In this document: positions 1-10,059 of the stretch, one piece after another
Layout: every line of letters begins with the position of its first letter
Position numbering within the stretch: the first letter of the stretch is position 1
Source of the DNA: Eunapius fragilis
Taxonomy: Eukaryota > Porifera > Demospongiae > Spongillida > Spongillidae
Direction: 5' to 3'
Assembly (NCBI GenBank): GCA_963681505.1
Contig: OY811972.1
Location: 1,881,663-1,945,662, forward strand
Length of the DNA stretch: 64,000 nucleotides
The notes under the pieces: model-generated
The model's input: the letters and a program-made list of their open reading frames with translations, nothing else
Told to the model about the DNA's origin: nothing
The model's database searches: none
Program-made: the position numbers and the translations under genes

Positions 1-60
1 GGATGGAAATCAGTCCTGAATAAAGGATCACTTTACTCCGCTCGTATCACCTCTGCCTTA
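1..60. repeat. Dispersed repeat family R1, copy 1, first part
   Basis: The first bases match 23793-23850 closely (GGATGGAAATC, then CCTGAATAAAGGATCACTTT). In the copy at 23793 the repeat continues directly into sequence that here appears only at about 1840. Copy 1 is therefore split by a retroelement-bearing insertion (about 60-1830) and again by the Ginger-like element at 2042. Coding content was not recognised. Confidence 0.6.
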
Positions 61-343
61 GCGGCTACGTGAACTCGCCTGGTCGATAGTTTTAATAGTC
101 TTATAATGTTTTGTGTCAGCTATCATGTGCCTCCGTGGTTCGCGCTCTTCTTACCACAGGCCACAACATCTCTTCGATACATCAATTGACCTTGCAATTT
201 CAGACAGCAAGGTCAATCTCTCGGCTGTGTAAAACCCTTTCAACTTGATACTTCATTAATGTTATAATTCATTAAAAATGTTATTAAACGACTTACGTGC
301 AAGAAACAATAGTACACCACTCACAAGAACAAAGAACTAACTA

Positions 344-391
344 CACTACACTACACTACACTACACTACACTACACTACACTACACTACAC
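344..391. repeat. Pentanucleotide microsatellite (ACACT)n
   Basis: About nine to ten uninterrupted copies of ACACT lie just beyond the 3' end of the minus-strand retroelement ORF (401-1453). A short tandem repeat is a common 3' terminus for some non-LTR retrotransposons, so it may mark the 3' end of that insertion. That link is inference. Confidence 0.85.
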
Positions 392-400
392 ACAAATGTC

Positions 401-1453
401 CTAAAGAACTACTACCCTGCCCATGATGGCCCTGGATATTGATCTAACTAGAACCATGTTCATTCTGCTGTAGATATCAAACAAGGCAACGGATTTGGAG
501 CGACCTTGGTGGATGGACGGTAAAGATGCCAGGCGTGAGAACACGTTTTGGGCCTCCTTTTCCCAATGCCCAAAGGTCTCTACGGCCAGTTGGATGCACA
601 CCCACCCCAGCTCCTGACACCTGGCATCATTGGTGGAATGTTTTCTACATTCTGCAGCATGGGCTGCTGCCCCTGAGGAAGTACTGGCATCTCTTAAGGT
701 GGCAGGAGTGAGGGGTGAAGTGACCGTTATATCAAAGGCAGCAGGCTTGCCTCTATCCCAACCCTGAACCAACACATCAGCTGGACGTGTGTTGATATGA
801 TCTCCAGATAGGCCATATCCCACTTCAACTCTTACAGGCAGGTGAGCTCGGTGGCAGAGTTCGGCAAAGGTGTCCCTAAGGTGGTTGTGACGGGTGACCA
901 CATCTCCACCATGCTGACACGAGGTTGCATGGTGGCCAAGAGGGTCAAGTACGGCCCCAGGGCAGAAGGGGCTAGAAGAAGCAGTTGATGTGTTGAGGCC
1001 TAGCCACCATCTGATAGACTCTTGGCACTCTTCTGAATCTAGGTGCATGTTCAAGCCTACAGAGGGGATGGCAGAGACCCAAGAACTTGCATGGGGGGCA
1101 GATACTGACAACGTGCAAGCTTTGTTGGCTGGTGAAACAGAAGAAACTAGAGCTTGGAACATGTGGGTGTCAAGTTTAAAAGATAGGACTTTCTGTTGAG
1201 GGGGAGTGTTAAGCACTGCCTCCACAGTAAGAGAATCCTGTGGAGAAACCTGGGCATTAAAATGGGAAACAGCTTGCTGTAGGTGAATGTTGTCTGGGCT
1301 CCCTAAGTCTGAGGCTGCTAGTGAAGAGATAAAGGCAGCACATGAGTGAAGAGAGAGGGAGCGAAGGCCTAGCCCACCTAGCTTAGGGCAAAGTTGAGCT
1401 TGATGCCACTGAGGCACATCTACTGCTAGGCAAGAAGCAAAGCAATGTCTCAC
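401..1453 (-). CDS. C-terminal part of a non-LTR retrotransposon polyprotein (350-codon open frame)
   Basis: This open frame of 350 codons resembles the C-terminal region of reverse-transcriptase proteins that are repetitive in sponges and cnidarians (recognised from memory). Residues about 155-200 hold a Cys/His cluster: FCPG, then LGHHATSC, then RHNHLRD. It is followed by RPADVLVQGWDRG and AAFDITVTSPL. This order resembles the zinc knuckle and restriction-like endonuclease of R2-type LINEs, with D-V-L-V and F-D-I-T-V as the possible PD-(D/E)XK core. No reverse-transcriptase core is attached, so the copy is 5' truncated. A matching RT fragment lies at 58926-59285 and another C-terminal scrap at 21790-22190. 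The first Met is only the first available one. The fragment is unlikely to be functional. Confidence 0.6.
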   Translation of the reverse strand: MRHCFASCLAVDVPQWHQAQLCPKLGGLGLRSLSLHSCAAFISSLAASDLGSPDNIHLQQAVSHFNAQVSPQDSLTVEAVLNTPPQQKVLSFKLDTHMFQALVSSVSPANKACTLSVSAPHASSWVSAIPSVGLNMHLDSEECQESIRWWLGLNTSTASSSPFCPGAVLDPLGHHATSCQHGGDVVTRHNHLRDTFAELCHRAHLPVRVEVGYGLSGDHINTRPADVLVQGWDRGKPAAFDITVTSPLTPATLRDASTSSGAAAHAAECRKHSTNDARCQELGWVCIQLAVETFGHWEKEAQNVFSRLASLPSIHQGRSKSVALFDIYSRMNMVLVRSISRAIMGRVVVL

Positions 1454-1573
1454 CTCTTCATCGAACAGCTTTAGAGTCAGAGCAGAGGCTTGTAGGTGTG
1501 GTTCTAGCTAGATGAACAAACTTGCAATAACCACCACACATGCGAAGAAGTGAAATAGCAACGTGGAGGTCGT

Positions 1574-1656
1574 GCAATGTTTTAGAATGACTTACGGGCA
1601 ATGTTTTAGAACGACTTACGGGCAATGTTTTAGAACGACTTACGGGCAATGTTTTG
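1574..1656. repeat. 24-bp tandem repeat, about 3.5 copies
   Basis: The unit AATGTTTTAGAACGACTTAC plus GGGC repeats with one or two base changes. It produces a spurious repeated peptide on the minus strand (KTLPVSRS). It lies upstream, in the minus-strand sense, of the retroelement ORF. No function is apparent. Confidence 0.8.
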
Positions 1657-1839
1657 CGACGTATGACGTGCATTGTTTAATGTTAATACAGATGGCACGC
1701 AAACCGCCTTTTGTTATTTGTTTAAACCCGAAACCCGTGTTTAGTGGTCTGTTTTTAACCACCAAACCGGCCGACGTGTAATGCGCAAAACGTGCAGTGA
1801 TTGCTCGCGACCTCCAGAACCACCGTACAATTCGCATCA

Positions 1840-2041
1840 TATTGAAGTGGATATTAAGTTTAACAGGCTTTCATCTAATCAGCGCTATCTATTTAGTCGT
1901 TATGCTTTTTTTTTTCCCACAGCAAAATCACTGTTTAGGCTTTGCTTCAACGTTCGTTCGTAGTACTTCGGCTTACCTAGAAGGAAATAACAAGTAATTA
2001 GATACCGCTGTTTAGATGAAAGCCTATAGAAACTTAATACC
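1840..2041. repeat. Dispersed repeat family R1, copy 1, second part
   Basis: Matches about 23850-24055, including the shared stretch around TTTCATCTAATCAGCGCTA and GCCTATAGAAACTTAA. The match stops at 2041, exactly where the Ginger-like element starts, and resumes after its right end at 6340. Copy 2 therefore acts as an approximate empty site for that insertion. Confidence 0.75.
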
Positions 2042-2465
2042 TGTCATGGCAAAAGTGGTCCTACCTAAAAGTGGTCCGGCGGACCACTTTTGGTCGCCAA
2101 AAGTGGTCCGGCCGGACTGATTTTGGTCGCCAAAAGTGGTCCGCCCGGACCATATCTGTCCTCCAAAAATGGTCCTACCTTGCCAAAAACGGTCCGCTTT
2201 TCGTCCAATGAGTTCGTACTTACAAAACTCGCAAAACCTGTCCTAGCAATTTTTCAGGCTTGATTGCTCAATTATAAAATATCTGGGGTACATACACTGT
2301 AGTAGAGGCCGGCGCCTTGTACATGTACATGTACGTAAGCGTATTATACATGAATGGAATAAATACATAGTGCATGCACAGTACATGGTTAGTGAATGAT
2401 GTATATATAAGCAAAAAGCATGCATGCTGCATGTGCATGCAATAAATGGTGAATTAAAAATACAT

Positions 2466-5400
2466 TTATGTTGAGGAGTTACAAGAGTGGCAAAACCACT
2501 TCTGGCTCTTAGAGAACACACAACCAGGAATTTTTTCGCATGATTTGTGGAACCATTCCAGACAATTGTCGCATCTGGCCATCTTTTCCTTTCCTCTTGT
2601 CAGCCTGCAACTGCAAAATACATCATATTGTACATGGCTATATGGCCTTCGAGCCTTTATTTCCTTGCCTGGGAAAGGCTCCATGATTCCTGCCGATACA
2701 AAACAATGCTTAAGATGGGACCTTAGGGTTGCTGAATCATACATTATGGTACATGGATCTGATCCAAAACAAAGAGATGTAGCAAAAGCAACCGCAAATA
2801 GACCACAACTGCTGCTATCTTGTTGCCGTTGAACAGTCTGAAATGTCAGTGTGATCTTATTGACTGAGGTAAAAATCAACGCAGCTACTTGCTGTTTAGT
2901 CTCCTCTGGAAGATCTGAATGTCCCATGCTATCATAAACCTTTATCTCTCCACCTGTGCATCCATTATTTGCTATTGTTATCCAGTGATTCCCCGAAACA
3001 TGTAAAATTTGTACAAACCTGTCTCTTTCAATAGTGAATTGCAAGTTTTGTGCCAACAAGGCATTTTGTAGCCCGCCAATGGAAGTATTGATGGATTTCA
3101 GTAGTTCCTGTGCAGCATTTATAACACGATCTGATAACCATTTTCCTTCTTCAATGGCCTGGTTGTCTTCAGCTAGTAGGTTCAGTTGTGGTATCCAAAC
3201 TTGTAACCCTTGAGATTTCTTTTGTTCTGTGGAAATAAACAAATGCAATAATTTTTATAAAATTGAATATAATCATAATCACTTACTTTCTTCACTAGGA
3301 ATCACTTCACGTTTTTCACTGTGGCTCTTATGGTGTTTGTTTTTCAAATGACATTTATCCTTTGTGATAGCAATTTTTAATTGCATTTGTGAATTTGGAC
3401 TCTTTGGAAAATCTCTCTGTGGACAGCTGCTAGTTTGAGGAACCTGTGATGGACAAGCAGGCAAGGATGTGGGGTTTGGGATAGAGGCAGTGGTGGAAAG
3501 TGCAGGTTGAATACAGCTCTCCTTATAGTGGCTCAGCACATTACAAACTGGTATAGGAGATAAGTTTCCATCTTCCATTGGTGTAAAATATCCTCCACTT
3601 AAAGTTGGAGTACTTGTAACCATCTCACTATGGGGATTTGGCAATTCAGGTACTGTGATATGCTTGGAAGACTCCAATACAAATGCAAGGTCACCCATTT
3701 GAGTACTTTCATGATCAAAGACATTTAAGCTTTCACTTTTACAGCCTTCTAATGTATGTCACACACTTCCACGCATAAAGCGGATTGCCATCATCTTGAA
3801 CATTACTTAAGTGATTATCAGCATAATAATGCTCTTCCATATGTTGTTTGCTAGCACTAAGATGTTGGAGAGTGGCCTCTGATTCTTTGGAGTGCTGAGA
3901 CTTGGATGTAGGACTACTTGCTGATGAGTCACCTCTCTTGTGGAATGAATCACCACTGGAAAGTACAACCTCAGTCTTATGAAGAACTGATTTATCTACT
4001 GGTTGTGTGTAACTGGATGAGTTTGAGCTTGAATGTGTACTAAAAGTACTGTGTGGGGTAAGATATGGTTTGATGTGGACACCATTTACGCTCTTGATGA
4101 CTACATCTGGGTTTTCAATTGACTGAAGTGAGTACAAACCTTTTCCAAGACACTTTGTTATAGTAAATGGACCCACATACTTGTAGTCCAATTTTCCTCC
4201 TCTCCTTTTTTTCCTTTTGAAATCCTTTTTTAGGACTTTTGCACCTAATTCATAGGCTTTTGGGTTAGCATGTTTCCGGTCATATTCTAGCTTCTGCTTC
4301 TTTTGTGCCAATTGAATATTTGCTTTCGCTTGTTTCAGTACCTTTATTCTTTCATCAGTAATTCGTTCTATGTCAGAAGCATTTGGGTTAAAAGGTTCCT
4401 CAACTTTCTCTGCTATGTCTACATGCATTTGGAAATCAATTGGTAGAATTGCCTTTCTCCCAAACATAATCTCAAACGGCGTATAAAGTGTGCTTTCGTG
4501 GCAAGAAGTGTTGTATGCAAAAACACAGGTATTCAGAACATCATCCCAATTGGTTTTCTTCACGTTGCAAAATTTGACAATCATATTTTGCAAGGTCTGA
4601 TTAAGTCTTTCAACAAGACCATTGGCCTATAAAATGAATGCAAAGTTGGCATTGGATAAAAGCATAATTTTAATGGTATTCTACCAATCATTTAAATTTA
4701 TACGAGTCCATTAACCCTTATTAAATATGGAAACGGTCTGTCTTCCTTTTAGGTATTGAGACAACAAAATATAAAATCTACAGTGTTGTTCCTTAAACAT
4801 TTCTTCTCATTGCTTTAAGTAATAATTGGATTTAACTTCAAAAATGGCTTCACTACTTTTTAACATACGCAATAATTTATTGTAGCATGGAAAAAATGAA
4901 TGCAGACATATTACAGACCTGTGGATGGTACGCTGTTGTCAGCCAGTGATCTATACCTAGGAGATCCATAAGGTGCTTGTTTAATTCGTTTTTGAATTCA
5001 GTGCCATTGTCTGTTGTAATGATCTTGGGCAAACCCATTCTCATAAAAATCTGCAAGGATAGAATACAGTGAATTAGACTATGAGTGCATGCCCGTAGCC
5101 AGGACATTTGACGGGGGGGGGGGGGGGGGGGGGGGGGGGGGATCGATAGCAGGACTTTTGAAAGTGGGGGAGGTCCCCTCACATTTAGCCAAATGCGAAT
5201 GTGTATATGTGTGTGGGGTCTCCCTTGCATGAGGGGGGGGGGGAACTCAGCCTCTTGGCCCCCCCCCCCTTCCTGGCTAAGGGCCTGGAGTGGGCTTGGC
5301 ATTATATTACTGTACCATAACTTAATTTCTAAAATAATAAGCACATATATATCTCAGTTGCAATGTAAATGCAATTATAATGTAATTGCACATAGGAAAA

Positions 5401-6173
5401 CGTTGCTTCATTGACCTACCTTGTAGAGTGCATTGGCAACTCCAATTGCATGTTTAGATGGAAGTGGGACTGCTTCTACCCATTTGGAGAAGTAGTCACA
5501 CACAGTCAGGATGTATTGATTTAATTTCTGACTTAGATTTCACAAGTGGCCCAACAAAATCAATGCCAATGTGATTCCATGGTGACTTCACTGGAACCGG
5601 GTGTAGTTCTGGGGCTGTATGCATGTGTTTCCGATTTGCATGCTGGCAGATGTCACATTTGGCGACCTGCGGTTATTTAAATTCAGGTATGGACTTTATA
5701 GAAATCTATTACTAAAAATCTAAGTAGCATGTCCGCTCACCGTATCATTCACATCTTTGACCATTCCAGGCCAAATGAACCGCTCGCTGATCCTGTTCAA
5801 AATGCGCTTCACTTCCATGTGCCCGGACATCGGATCCACATGACAAGCCTTCAGAATACGACGCTGCTCTTCCTTAACTCCGACAAATCGTATTTCCATT
5901 ATCTATAATAATTAAGCTCAACCCATGACGTGCGGACGACACAGTAGGTGTGCATTAGCCAAATTAAAATGAACAAACCTTGCCCTTCTTCTTCTTCTTA
6001 AAGTACATTTCTCCATCTTTCACAACAAATTTCTGAGCCTTTCTTCGTATGCACCGCTTGCGCGCTACGCTTGCACCCACAGAGTACACATTTCTTACCA
6101 AGTACTCATATGCTTCTTCTACTAGATCCCTCGCACTTTTGGCATCTCCCTCTTCACTTGAATCAGCCATTTT
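2466..6173 (-). pseudogene. Ginger-like transposase with Ulp1 protease and PHD finger (near-intact, two apparent frameshifts)
   Basis: Predicted exons, 5' to 3': about 5977-6173; about 5750-5895 (H2C2 zinc motif, SGHMEVKRILNRI); 5421-5666 (CDICQHANRKH, then first catalytic Asp in HIGIDFVGP); 4919-5050 (second Asp in TTDNGTEF, YHPQ); about 3287-4626 (ANGLVERLN with the catalytic Glu, FGRKAILP); 2466-about 3231. Exactly 35 residues separate the second Asp from the Glu across the spliced junction: DD35E. The last exon has a C48/Ulp1 triad (His in NHWIT, Asp in VYDSM, Gln-Cys in RQQDSSSCGLF) and a C-terminal PHD finger (CSCR, CDNCLEWFHKSC, WFCHSC). The phase-1 splice joining the last two exons is canonical. 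Two 1-nt frame breaks are seen, near 5520 and near 3745, so this copy is probably dead unless they are assembly errors. The N-terminal 64 residues are lysine-rich and unassigned. Confidence 0.75.
5091..5284. mobile_element. Small nested inverted-repeat element with poly-G/poly-C core
   Basis: Imperfect inverted repeats GCCCGTAGCCAGGA and TCCTGGCTAAGGGC bound about 194 bp. The interior holds a run of 29 G (about 5113-5141), a second G run and a C run. It lies wholly within the intron between two integrase-core exons of the Ginger-like gene. It looks like a MITE-type insertion. No clear target duplication was found. Confidence 0.5.
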
Positions 6174-6335
6174 CAAAACGAATGCTCCACGTGTTCAAGG
6201 TGTTATGTGCCCGGACCAGATTTGGTTTGCCCGGACAAATTTTGGCGTCATTTTCGGTCCGGCCGGACCACTTTTGGTCGCCAAAATTGGTCCGGCCGGA
6301 CCGATTTTTTTCCCCGGACCAAATTTTTCGTGACA

Positions 6336-7330
6336 TACCCCCCAAAAAGTGCAGTATAATGCGAATTGAAGTTAATATCCTTAATTCAGGATTTCCATAC
6401 TAATAATAATTTCTCCGTCGTCGTCGTCTTCTTCCCACGATAGAAATTGATGTTTTTAAAGAACGCCAAATGTTCGAATCGCTTCAGGATGTGTCCGCAG
6501 GTTATCTTCATGCAGGTGTCTGTTAGATGTTCGGGAAATGAACTAATAATAAAAGCGAGTATGTAGTACCTTATCTAGTATTCGGTTAAAAATAGCCAAT
6601 TACATCAGCTAGCTATTTATTTAAATAATCTCAATCACGTGTCGTGGGCGTGATTCAAATTCTTAATATTCCTGCACGCGAGGAACCGGAGGTAAGTGAT
6701 ATGCAGTGAATCTAAGATCATCCGAGACCCTTTTGATGATTTCAGGGTCCATTACGGCGTCATGTGTACACGTCCGACCATATTTGGTTGAGAAAACGTA
6801 ATGGAGCAGTGATATAAGATAACGTTAAAATTCAAGGTATCATTTTAAGCATGACGTCTGTATGTTACTCTCAACTCTATCATTCGTTACGCTGCTTGAA
6901 ACGAAAGCCAAGTAATGAATGGCCTGCATACTTTGGCAATTTTAAAAAATTAGATCGACAAGTCCCACCACGTAAGGACCCGACCCTTTCGCATAGGTTT
7001 GACCTAATTTGATTTCTACTATACCTTCTTAAATAAGGTTTAAGTTACTGACTTTGAATTCCGTCGGTGGAACTACATACGCGATCAGATACTATACGGG
7101 ACTACGGGAAGTCAGTGCTATACAGTCTACAGCAGATATATATATGATAAGCAAGAGGCTCCAACGAGAATGTATCTCCTCATCCTACAGCAACAGAACC
7201 CGGCAACAGCTAGTCACCAGGACCTATACAGTCTGCTTATACAGTCTGCTTTGATCAGTCCTCTAAACACAACCTTCATTATTACATCATCACACTTATC
7301 TGCATACCTTAATTCTCTTCTGTAAGATGA
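6336..7330. repeat. Dispersed repeat family R1, copy 1, third part
   Basis: Runs parallel to 24060-24985, sharing GCGAATTGAAGTTAATATCC, CGTCGTCGTC tracts, CACGTGTCGTGGGCGTGATT and a long stretch around ATGACGTCTGTATGTTACTC. Copies differ by small indels and substitutions. No conserved reading frame was recognised. It is probably a non-autonomous transposon or the body of an unidentified element. Confidence 0.7.
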
Positions 7331-7851
7331 TACACTATACATGATTAAGACTGCTGGAAACTGTCAACCACCTAAATAGCAGATGAATTTATCGCAAGAA
7401 CCAAAGCAGAATTGATACATTTGGTTTATTAAGTATACAATGGACCTAGAAGTGGAAATTTAAGCCTCTACCTTATTTTTTTTTCGTAAAATGTGCCTGT
7501 CCTTCCTTGTAGGTGTTTCTGCATTGAAGTCCATGCTAGTATAAGTACAATTGAGAATGAGATAGTCATATTTACTCATTTTAGGATTTTTGTTTCGGAG
7601 CAAAATAAATACACCTATTGGATGAGTGACATTATATTTTATTATTGATTAGTTGTTTTATGCATGATATAATGCGCTTATGACATTGTAACAACGTATC
7701 TAAACAATTACAAGTGTGTGACGCGTCACAAGTAACTCTATTGAATAGCGCGCGCTTTACAATTGATTATTAACGACGTGAAAAATTTTTATAACTCAAC
7801 GGCAAAAACCGGGGGGGGGGGGGGGGCGGGGGCGGGGCGGGGGAGGGGGGG
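7331..7851. other. Gene-free stretch ending in a G-rich tract
   Basis: I see no coding signal in 7331-7800. At 7811-7851 there is an impure poly-G tract broken by single C and A bases, directly abutting the left end of the hAT-like element. It may have obscured that element's left target duplication. Confidence 0.6.
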
Positions 7852-9100
7852 TAGGACTTGGTATCGGATAAGCCTCGAATATCGAATTTTTATCGATTAT
7901 CTAGACGAAACGAGCCGATAATCAAGGATCGTAAATCGGTTGACGGTCGACAAATTTTAGATAATCGACGCATCGATTTAAATTATCCAAGTATATCCTT
8001 TTAAATAAGCGCACCGCAGTATCCCGACTGAAGTACTTCTGATTTCACACGGATGGGGCATTTTAATTGTTCAACTGATAAAAGCAGGATTGAAACGAAA
8101 TCACAATAATGACTGAATGTTACATGGGTGGCGAATAACAAAACTTTAAACAACTTGAACCCGGCAACAATTTATTCACTCCTCTGGTAGGCTTTAGAGT
8201 TAAAGCTCAAAATAAACAGACATTGGCTACATCACCACCATGTGAGAGCCTTTCCTTACAGTAGATTTGAGCAAGTTTGGAAAAAAAACTGGTTCACTGG
8301 GTGCAGAAGTGGCTGGGACAGCCAACACTTCACGTGCAGCTTTGCTCAAATGAGAAAGTTTTGCCTCATGCTCTTTCCACCATTTGAGAGGACAAGAGTC
8401 AATCTCTATTTGCAGTACACTACTGTACCTATGTATTTCCTCCTGAAGAGCATCATCCACACATAAAACTGAAGCCTGAGATGCACGCAAGGCTGCAGCT
8501 CTCATTTTTGTAGAATATTATCTTGCCTTTTTTTTTCTTGGAGGCTCCTCAGCTGTTTCTTGTCGCTGCTCTGGAACATCTGGTGTGGGATGTGGCTGAT
8601 TACTGCATAATGTGTTTATTCGATAGGATCAACCGTTTCTCCGTAACATCCGGTTGAGGTTTGGATGAAGTAGGAGTTCGTATTGATACAACCGATACTG
8701 TTGGGCTTTTGTTACACTGGTGACTGAAGAATCTAAAATCCTCTTCGTGTAAAACCACAATATGAGAACAGTTTACTTTCTCATCGTAGGATGGCTTAAA
8801 GTACATCCACGCTGGTTCATCCATTGAACTTTCCATTACCCCCAGGTTTACCTGTGGGAAAGAATCTTCGCTGGAAGTCAACTAATCTTCTCTCCTTCTT
8901 CCCACTTACACAGAAGAACTGTTCCAGTCTTATAAAAATCTACTACATCCATGTAAACTGCACGTTCTATGATTACATGTAATTAACTATTTGCTCCACC
9001 TCCAGTAAACGTGTCGATTGGCGATATTTATCACACGTATTTTAGGCGATCGATTGTCGACTATCGTCTATCGGAAAACTGTCAGCGATACCAAGGCCTA
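7852..9100 (-). mobile_element. Internally deleted hAT-like DNA transposon (about 1.25 kb)
   Basis: The ends TAGGACTTGGTATCG and, inverted, TAGGCCTTGGTATCG are 14/15 identical and are hAT-like in form. Inside, a minus-strand frame at 8227-8505 reads WWKEHEAKLSHLSKAAREVL then PATSAPSEPVFF, the conserved C-terminal dimerisation region of hAT transposases. An upstream frame at 8600-8881 (PAWMYFKPSYDEKVNCSH) looks like a degraded BED-type zinc finger. The catalytic middle is absent, so this is a deletion derivative. The 8-bp flanks are not an exact match, but the left flank is a G tract prone to change. More divergent palindromic sequence (TATCGATTATC, GATCGATTGTCGAC) lies just inside both ends. 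Confidence 0.65.
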
Positions 9101-9119
9101 GGTTGGGGGTAAAGCTTGT

Positions 9120-9262
9120 CTACGCCCTTGCTCCCTGCCTGACGTACTTCATTGAAGGAGCAGTAGGTGGCACTTTGGCCTTCTTTGATTCAAATTGCAC
9201 TTCGTCACTATGTTTACATGTTATGTCAAGAGGACACATTGAGGTACAGTTGAATTGTAATG
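9120..9262 (-). pseudogene. Relic of a gene B-type cytoplasmic-tail exon
   Basis: This segment matches 26700-26840, the last exon and preceding intron of receptor gene B, around CTTCATTGAAGGAGCAGTAG and CATTGAGGTACAGTTG. In gene B it encodes the start of the tail (VTKCNNRKTAKVPPTAPS). Here a small indel breaks the frame after VTKCN, and no other receptor exon is nearby. It is a leftover of a former array member located downstream of gene A. Confidence 0.7.
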
Positions 9263-9266
9263 GGTT

Positions 9267-9380
<114 letters not shown>

Positions 9381-9389
9381 GGGGGGCGA

Positions 9390-10045
9390 TTGTGTTTGTC
9401 AATGGCGTTGAAACTGACACCTTCATTACTTGCATATCCGCTGTTTGTGCCTCCACCGTTCGCGCCTCTATTGCACCGCTATTGTTCATCCCACCACTAT
9501 TCTCACCGCTGCTATTCGAGCTTCAGTAATGTCGCCTCCACTGTTTACACATCCTCTTGCTCTGTGTATACCTTCTTAACCCTTTCGTTTCCCTCTTCCC
9601 TCCATAATAACAAGCAAAGTTACATGCGCTGCATGTCAGAGGCCAAAGTTTCCCAGTTTCAAAAGTGGTTTATTTGCCAGATAACAATCAAACAACTTGT
9701 GCTATCATTGAACATCAATTAATTATCTGTTGTGTACTCAATGATGTGATAATAAGTGTTATTACTTACAAAGATAAGTATTAATTTGTGCACCCCTGTA
9801 CACATATTACCCAATATGTGTACAGGTGTACACACGGATGCAAATAGACAATAAACTGTGCATGGTGTACATTTGTGTTAGCAGTTTTAGAGTGTGTTGT
9901 ATCTTGATGTACTACAGTTAGCCTATATGTATCTGTCTCTAAACAGAACTGTGGCACTGGCAAAGACATAGAATATTTACTCCTACTATTTTGTTTTGTA
10001 TTTATATATTTGGAATAAGCACCTCGCTGGAATACGTATATAGTA
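9390..10045. repeat. Dispersed repeat family R2, copy 1
   Basis: Corresponds to 22990-23700 and, in part, 43540-43930. The minus strand retains a degraded coding stretch similar to EARTVEAQTADMQIVKVSVS at 22903-23229, so the family once encoded a protein. It also carries the hairpin at 9785-9838. Confidence 0.65.
9785..9838. repeat. Near-perfect inverted repeat with ACCC loop
   Basis: The arms CCCCTGTACACATATT and AATATGTGTACAGGTG flank a four-base loop and extend outward to TGTG/CACA. Equivalent hairpins occur at about 23412-23462 and 43656-43706 in the other R2 copies, with some mismatches. It probably belongs to the transposon structure. Confidence 0.8.
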
Positions 10046-10059
10046 ATATCTCAACGATA

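Larger units (their letters stand above)
2042..6335 (-). mobile_element. Ginger-like DNA transposon (4294 bp), 4-bp target duplication TACC
   Basis: The element starts with TGTCATGGCAAAAGTGGTCC and ends, read inward on the other strand, with TGTCACGAAAAATTTGGTCC: imperfect terminal inverted repeats opening TGTCA. Flanking TACC is present on both sides (2038-2041 and 6336-6339). The subterminal 150 bp at each end are packed with GGTCCG/CGGACC motifs, including the palindrome GGTCCGGCCGGACC. The interior carries one minus-strand gene encoding an integrase-like DDE transposase, a Ulp1-type protease and a PHD finger. There are no LTRs and no reverse transcriptase, which excludes an ordinary gypsy retrotransposon. 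Known of the family: Ginger elements use gypsy-integrase-like transposases and make short target duplications. It inserted into R1 copy 1. A small G-rich element (5091-5284) is nested in one intron. Confidence 0.85.

Noticed and set aside
1458..1840. Short frames with repeated SKTLPVSR peptide
   Set aside because: They arise from a 24-bp tandem repeat.
4877..5344. Continuous 155-codon protein across the integrase exon
   Set aside because: The N-terminal part translates the nested poly-G/poly-C element and the intron. Only 4919-5050 is integrase coding.
2042..6335. Gypsy LTR retrotransposon
   Set aside because: The integrase domain is gypsy-like, but there are no LTRs, gag, protease or reverse transcriptase. 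The ends are inverted repeats with a 4-bp duplication and the gene has introns.
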